Part shown: in pieces, positions 15,385 to 19,755 of the stretch
How positions within the stretch are numbered: the stretch's first letter is position 1
How the letters are laid out: the number at the start of each line of letters is the position of its first letter
NCBI GenBank assembly: GCA_027349615.1
Contig: DAIEML010000011.1
Coordinates: forward strand, 1-19,755
Direction of reading: 5' to 3'
Length of the DNA stretch: 19,755 bases
Origin: Ignavibacteriales bacterium
Lineage (GTDB): Bacteria; Bacteroidota; Ignavibacteria; Ignavibacteriales; Ignavibacteriaceae
Notes under the pieces: generated by a model
Seen by the model: the letters and a program-made list of their open reading frames with translations, nothing else
Told to the model about the DNA's origin: nothing
Databases searched by the model: none
Made by a program: the position numbers and the translations under genes

Positions 15385-17058
15385 TTAAGTAATTTCTTGA
15401 CCGCCTAATTCATTTATAATTGCGTCGGCAAAAGAATTTTGAGGTAAATCTTTTTTCCCATTCACACTGGGAGTTTTAGAGCTTTCATCATCTAATTTTT
15501 CTTCAACTTCATCTTTATTTTGATTAGTCGCAAAATTAAAGGACATTTTTTTACCGTAATATTCAAGAGTTTTTTTTGAAATGTAATCTTGATTATTTTT
15601 CACTATTTCTTTGCTATGCTGATCCTCGCATAATATCGATAATTTGTTTCCATCCAAACTAACTAGTTTTAAATTTTTAATTACCGGTCCAAAGATTAAT
15701 CCTTTTTCTGAACAAACAGATTCCACAAATCCAGCCCATTTTTGTACAACGGTTTTAAAATTAAATTGAGGGTCTTCAATGTTGCTTGCTTCAAGTATTT
15801 TTGATGGGAGCGAGTTATTTACTTTTCGGTCCTCTGTTTTTTTTTCAACGTTGGTTTGAGACGGATTATTTTCCGGGATAACTATTTTCTGTTTATTTTG
15901 TTCAGTGAATGAATTAGTTGCGGAATTAATATTGTTATTTAAATCAGAAATAATTTCGCTTATAGTTGATGATTTTTCCAAACCAATTAAATGACTTAAA
16001 GAAATTTCAATCTTCAATTTTTGATTTTGTGAATATCTTAATTCTTGCTGAGTTTTATTTAAAAAATTAAGTAAACGCAAAGTATCACCTTCAGAAAATT
16101 TTTCAGCATATTCGAGGTAGCGAATTTTATAAATATCTGCTGCTTCCACAAGATTAGCATTTTTACTTAATACAACGGTCATGATATTTCTAAAATGTTC
16201 TATCAAGCCATCCATAAAATCGATGAAGTCCCAGCCGTTGTCATAAATCTTTTTTGAAACTTCAAAAACAGATTTGAAATTTTTAGACAAAACTGCATCT
16301 GAAATAGTAAAATAAATTTCATCATCGATTAAGTTTAGCATTTTGGAAACAGTGGCGTTATCAATTTTATTTCCGCAGAAAGAAACAATTTGATCGAAGA
16401 AACTTTCCGCATCGCGTAATGCGCCGTCGGCTTTCTTAGCAATGATGGTTAAGGTTTTGTCATCGATTGAAATTTTTTCACTCTCAGCAATTTGGTTGAG
16501 CAAAGATTTTATAGTATCAAGTTGAATTCTTCTGAAATCAAATCTTTGACAGCGCGAAATGATAGTTAAAGGAACTTTGTGAATGTCAGTAGTTGCGAAA
16601 ATAAAAACTGTATGCGCCGGAGGTTCTTCCAATGTTTTTAAGAAAGCATTGAAAGATTCCTTAGTAAGCATGTGAACTTCATCGATGATGTAAATTTTGA
16701 ATTTGCCTTTTGTTGGTGCGTATTTTACAGAATCTCGCAAAGTTCTAATCTCATCGATGCCGCGGTTAGAAGCTCCGTCAATTTCAATAATGTCTAAAGA
16801 TTGTGTCGTCTGAATTGAAGTACACATTTCACATTCGTTACAAGGTTCAGCATCGATCGGATTTAAGCAATTAAGAGCTTTAGCAAGAATTCTGGCAGTA
16901 GTAGTTTTACCAACGCCTCGCGGTCCCGCAAAAATATATGCATGAGCAATTCTGTTGCTGCTAATAGCATTTTTTAAAGTTACAGTTATATGTTCTTGCC
17001 CAACAACATCTGAAAATTTTTGTGGCCGCCATTTACGAGCCGTTACTACAAAAGCCAT
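15385..17058 (-). CDS. dnaX: DNA polymerase III subunit gamma/tau
   Basis: DnaX is the ATPase of the replicative clamp loader, and tau also tethers polymerase cores. The AAA+ domain has Walker A GPRGVGKT at 45-52, a zinc module with C64, C73, C76 and C79, Walker B DEVH at 126-129, and sensor SRC at 168-170. The helical and collar regions follow to about 365. A polar linker (about 365-425) leads to a C-terminal tau domain (about 432-510). The 557-residue frame is the tau form. A run of nine A residues at codons 405-408 (15837-15845) could create a shorter gamma by slippage. The ATG at 17058 has AAAGGA about 6 bases upstream. It begins 40 bases after msrC, so co-transcription with lon and msrC is likely. 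No recR or YbaB gene follows. Confidence 0.97.
   Translation of the reverse strand: MAFVVTARKWRPQKFSDVVGQEHITVTLKNAISSNRIAHAYIFAGPRGVGKTTTARILAKALNCLNPIDAEPCNECEMCTSIQTTQSLDIIEIDGASNRGIDEIRTLRDSVKYAPTKGKFKIYIIDEVHMLTKESFNAFLKTLEEPPAHTVFIFATTDIHKVPLTIISRCQRFDFRRIQLDTIKSLLNQIAESEKISIDDKTLTIIAKKADGALRDAESFFDQIVSFCGNKIDNATVSKMLNLIDDEIYFTISDAVLSKNFKSVFEVSKKIYDNGWDFIDFMDGLIEHFRNIMTVVLSKNANLVEAADIYKIRYLEYAEKFSEGDTLRLLNFLNKTQQELRYSQNQKLKIEISLSHLIGLEKSSTISEIISDLNNNINSATNSFTEQNKQKIVIPENNPSQTNVEKKTEDRKVNNSLPSKILEASNIEDPQFNFKTVVQKWAGFVESVCSEKGLIFGPVIKNLKLVSLDGNKLSILCEDQHSKEIVKNNQDYISKKTLEYYGKKMSFNFATNQNKDEVEEKLDDESSKTPSVNGKKDLPQNSFADAIINELGGQEIT
15837..15845 (-). promoter_or_regulatory. A9 slippery run in dnaX, candidate gamma/tau recoding site
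   Basis: The coding strand reads GTTG, then nine A residues, then CAGAGG. Losing one A gives a stop at 15819-15821 after Q-R-T-E-K (412 residues). Gaining one A gives a stop at 15815-15817 after N-R-G-P-K-S-K (414 residues). The run also contains an in-frame A-AAA-AAA heptamer suited to ribosomal -1 shifting. It lies in the linker, where gamma normally ends. Confidence 0.6.
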
Positions 17059-17098
17059 TTAATTCCTTTAATTGATTTTGAAAATTATAATGATGCAA

Positions 17099-17587
17099 TC
17101 AAAGAATATTTAATGATAAAAAAATTACAATTTCTTCCAGATACTTTTTATCTATTTCGTCAAATGAATTATATTCAGAGCTGTCAAGATCAAGAACTCC
17201 AAACAGTTTTTCGTCTTTTAAAATTGGAACGACGATTTCTGATTTTGAATCAGCATCGCAAAAAATGTGTCCTGGAAATTTATTTACATCCGGGACAACC
17301 ACAGTTTCCTTTTTCAACGCTGAAGTTCCGCAGACTCCTTTACCAATTTCGATATTAGTGCAAGCTACTTTACCTTGAAACGGACCAAGGTAAAGTTGTT
17401 TGCCGTCGAATAAATAAAATCCAACCCAGCTAATTTTATTAAAAGTTTGTTTTAGTGCGGCACTTAGATTTGAAAGATTAGAAATCAAATTTTCTTTTTT
17501 ATCGAGCAAAGATTTTATTTGATGAATCAACTGAACATACTGCTCGCCTAAAGAGAGATTTTTATCTACAAGAATTGTCTCTGCCAA
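17099..17587 (-). CDS. msrC: Free methionine-(R)-sulfoxide reductase (GAF-domain fRMsr)
   Basis: This cytosolic enzyme reduces free L-methionine-(R)-S-oxide. The whole 162-residue protein is one GAF domain. The three family cysteines are present in the right settings: C76 in GPFQGKVACT, C86 in GKGVCGTSA, and C110 in FPGHIFCDADSKSEIVVP. The start is TTG at 17587, immediately after the lon stop TAA (17588-17590). GAAGGT at 17595-17600, inside the lon coding sequence, lies 7 bases upstream. This arrangement implies translational coupling to lon. Pairing with Lon puts a repair enzyme for oxidised methionine beside a protease that removes damaged proteins, though the link may be only operon convenience. 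dnaX follows after 40 bases. Confidence 0.94.
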   Translation of the reverse strand: MAETILVDKNLSLGEQYVQLIHQIKSLLDKKENLISNLSNLSAALKQTFNKISWVGFYLFDGKQLYLGPFQGKVACTNIEIGKGVCGTSALKKETVVVPDVNKFPGHIFCDADSKSEIVVPILKDEKLFGVLDLDSSEYNSFDEIDKKYLEEIVIFLSLNIL

Positions 17588-19755
17588 TTATTTTACCTTC
17601 TTTTTTGCAGTATTTGTTTTTTGTGTCTTTTCTACTTTGAAAACAAAAGGGATAGCATCTTCGATTTTTTCAATCGGAATAATTTTTAAATCTTCTTTTA
17701 CAGTGTCTTGTATTTCTTTCAAGTCAACTTCATTGTCCTTTGGAATTAGAATAGTATGAATATCATTTCTTTTTGCGGCTAATAATTTTTCATTTAAACC
17801 GCCGATAGCAAGAACATTACCACGCAAAGTAATTTCTCCGGTCATTGCAACATTGTTTGATGCCGGACGGCCGCTTACAGCAGATAATAAAGCCATTGAC
17901 ATTGTAATTCCGGCAGACGGACCGTCTTTAGGGATCGCGCCTTCAGGAAGATGGATGTGAACTTCCTTTCCTTTGAAGAAATTAGGATCAACTCCAAATT
18001 CTTTTGCTTTGGAACGAATGTAACTTAAAGCAGCCTGGGCTGATTCTTTCATTACATTTCCCATTTGTCCGGTTAAGGTTAATTTCTCAGAGCCATTCAT
18101 GATTGTTACATCGACATTCAAAATCTCTCCGCCGACGCTTGTCCATGCCAAGCCAGTAACACTTCCAACTTTAAATTCTTTATCGTGTTTGTGCGATCTG
18201 TAGCGGGGAACTTTTAAATAATCTTCAATTTTAGCTTCATCAACAATGTATTGATGATGGGCCTTGTTCTTGCCATTGGAAGATTCTTTAAGCACAATAT
18301 CTCTTGCCAGTTTTCTGCAAACAGAAGCAAGTTCTCTTTCTAGATTTCGAACGCCGGCTTCGCGAGTATATTCTGTGATTATCTTTCTAATAGCTTCATC
18401 TGTTATAGTAACATTTTTATTCCTTAATCCGTGGCTTTCCAATTGCTTTGGAATTATATGCCTCTTTGCAATTTCAATTTTATCATATTCCAAATAACCT
18501 GGCAGCTCAATAATTTCCATCCTATCTTGAAGGGGAAGCGGTATATTATATCTAACATTCGCAGTTGTTATAAACATTACCTGAGATAAATCGTAATCAA
18601 CTTCAATGTAATGGTCATTAAAAGTATGGTTCTGTTCGGGATCTAAAACTTCAAGCATTGCTGATGACGGATCGCCTCTGAAGTCCATGCTCATTTTGTC
18701 AATTTCATCAAGAAGCATTACAGGATTTATTGTTTCAGCTTTTTTCATCGATTGAATTATCTTGCCCGGCATTGAACCGATATAAGTTCTGCGATGTCCG
18801 CGGATTTCTGCTTCATCTCTAACTCCGCCAAGACTTATTCTTACAAACTTTCTTCCGAGAGCACGGGCGATAGATTTTCCTAAAGAAGTTTTACCAACTC
18901 CTGTAGGTCCAACAAAACATAAAATTTGTCCGCGCATTTGTTTTACAAGATTCAACACAGCGATGTGCTCAATAATTCTTTCCTTGGGTTTCTCTAATCC
19001 AAAATGATCTTGGTCCAGAATATTTTGTACATGTGAAATATCCAAATTATCTTTTGTTTTCTTTGACCAAGGAATATCTATAAGCCAATCGAGATAATTT
19101 CTGATCACAGTCGATTCCGGTGAACTTGGCGGAGTCTTTTTTAACTTGTTCAATTCTTCAATAGCTTTCTCGCGGACAAGTTTAGGCATTTTAGCTTTTT
19201 TAATCTGCTCTCTGATTTTTGCATACTCCGGCGTCGCATCTTCTTCATCGCCAAGCTCATCTTGAAGAATTTTTATCTGTTCTTGAATAATAAACTTGCG
19301 CTGCGTCTTCGCAATATTCTCTTGAACCTTGTTGTCGATTTCTTTTTCGATTCTTAAAATGTCGATTTCAGAATTCAATAATTTTATTATTTCATAAAAT
19401 TGTTCTTTAAGTGTAAACTTCTGCAAAATGCCCTGCTTAACCTCGATGAGCTGATTAATATTTGCGGCAACGTAAAATAATTTTCTATCAGGTTCTTCAA
19501 TGTTTTCAAAAGCGGAAACAGCTTCGCTAGGAACATTCCGGCTGATCTTCACATAATCTTTAAATAATTGAGACATTTGACGCACGAGTGCATTCATCTC
19601 GTGGTCCTGTTCAAATTCTGGCACAAGAACTTCAATCTTTGCTTCGAAGAAATTTTTGTTGTCGGTAAATTCCAATATTCTTCCGTGCAATAAACCATCG
19701 ACTAAAATCTTCATTAAACCGTTTGGCAGCTTAAGGATTTGAACGATCTTTGCAA
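17588..19755 (-). CDS. lon: ATP-dependent protease Lon, N-terminus cut by window edge
   Basis: Lon degrades misfolded and regulatory proteins. The frame stays open beyond the Met at 19714, reading AKIVQILKLPNGL just before it, which is typical Lon N-domain sequence. That Met is therefore internal and the real start is outside the window. Numbering from that Met: N-terminal substrate-binding part to about 110, coiled coil about 100-195, Walker A GPTGVGKT at 269-276, Walker B LLDEIDKM at 334-341, and the protease domain from about 505. The catalytic dyad is S600 (PKDGPSAG) and K643 (GGLNEKLLAAKR). The tail is lysine-rich (AKKKVK). All key residues are intact. The gene is the first visible member of the lon-msrC-dnaX run; its promoter is outside the window. 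Confidence 0.97.
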   Translation of the reverse strand, partial: AKIVQILKLPNGLMKILVDGLLHGRILEFTDNKNFFEAKIEVLVPEFEQDHEMNALVRQMSQLFKDYVKISRNVPSEAVSAFENIEEPDRKLFYVAANINQLIEVKQGILQKFTLKEQFYEIIKLLNSEIDILRIEKEIDNKVQENIAKTQRKFIIQEQIKILQDELGDEEDATPEYAKIREQIKKAKMPKLVREKAIEELNKLKKTPPSSPESTVIRNYLDWLIDIPWSKKTKDNLDISHVQNILDQDHFGLEKPKERIIEHIAVLNLVKQMRGQILCFVGPTGVGKTSLGKSIARALGRKFVRISLGGVRDEAEIRGHRRTYIGSMPGKIIQSMKKAETINPVMLLDEIDKMSMDFRGDPSSAMLEVLDPEQNHTFNDHYIEVDYDLSQVMFITTANVRYNIPLPLQDRMEIIELPGYLEYDKIEIAKRHIIPKQLESHGLRNKNVTITDEAIRKIITEYTREAGVRNLERELASVCRKLARDIVLKESSNGKNKAHHQYIVDEAKIEDYLKVPRYRSHKHDKEFKVGSVTGLAWTSVGGEILNVDVTIMNGSEKLTLTGQMGNVMKESAQAALSYIRSKAKEFGVDPNFFKGKEVHIHLPEGAIPKDGPSAGITMSMALLSAVSGRPASNNVAMTGEITLRGNVLAIGGLNEKLLAAKRNDIHTILIPKDNEVDLKEIQDTVKEDLKIIPIEKIEDAIPFVFKVEKTQKTNTAKKKVK

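Noticed and set aside
17020..17358. Plus-strand frame of 112 codons across the dnaX-msrC junction
   Set aside because: It is antisense to two well-supported genes and shows no family pattern.
19712..19714. Met at 19714 as the start of Lon
   Set aside because: The frame continues upstream to the window edge with sequence typical of the Lon N-domain, so this Met is internal.

Overview
This is a chromosomal window from an AT-rich bacterium (about one third G+C by eye). The gene content points to the FCB/Bacteroidota-Chlorobi side of the tree, and Ignavibacteriota is my best guess. Supporting signs are a DUF2723 (GT117/TMEM260-like) membrane protein, a DUF5683 envelope protein, a six-domain ribosomal protein S1 next to cmk, and a promoter before cmk that matches the Bacteroidetes -33 TTTG / -7 TAnnTTTG pattern. 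No tRNA, rRNA, CRISPR array, insertion sequence or phage gene was seen. The placement rests on pattern recognition, not on a search.

Layout. The left edge (1-1596, minus) holds a DUF2723 protein whose C-terminus is cut by the window. Positions 1795-7735 carry envelope and secretion genes in mixed orientation: a TTG-started secreted FKBP prolyl isomerase with a TPR tail, a CubicO/class C serine hydrolase, a DEAD-box RNA helicase, a secreted alpha/beta hydrolase, and a trypsin-like serine protease. The minus-strand stretch 7753-10258 encodes a CusS/OmpR-type histidine kinase and response regulator, preceded by a secreted lysine-rich repeat protein with its own terminator. From 10460 to the right edge every gene is on the minus strand. 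In transcription order these are lon (N-terminus cut by the window), msrC, dnaX, cmk, rpsA, mtaB and a DUF5683 protein.

How they work together. The right half is housekeeping: Lon proteolysis, free methionine sulfoxide repair, the replicative clamp loader, CMP kinase, ribosomal protein S1 and tRNA t6A methylthiolation. lon and msrC abut, with the stop codon of lon immediately before the TTG start of msrC, so translational coupling is likely. cmk-rpsA is the widespread conserved pair. The left half mostly handles the envelope: folding (FKBP), hydrolysis (three secreted hydrolases) and sensing (the two-component pair).

Most notable observations. (1) A run of nine A residues lies in the dnaX linker region, and slippage in either direction reaches a stop within a few codons; this would yield a gamma-like short form as in Thermus thermophilus. 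(2) The cmk promoter sits so close to the ATG that its mRNA is probably leaderless. (3) The secreted lysine-rich protein is built from 48-bp tandem repeats. (4) The FKBP carries a tail normally seen on serine and alpha/beta hydrolases. (5) A compact bidirectional terminator overlaps the stop codons of two convergent genes. I found no defence system or other clearly undescribed multi-gene system.
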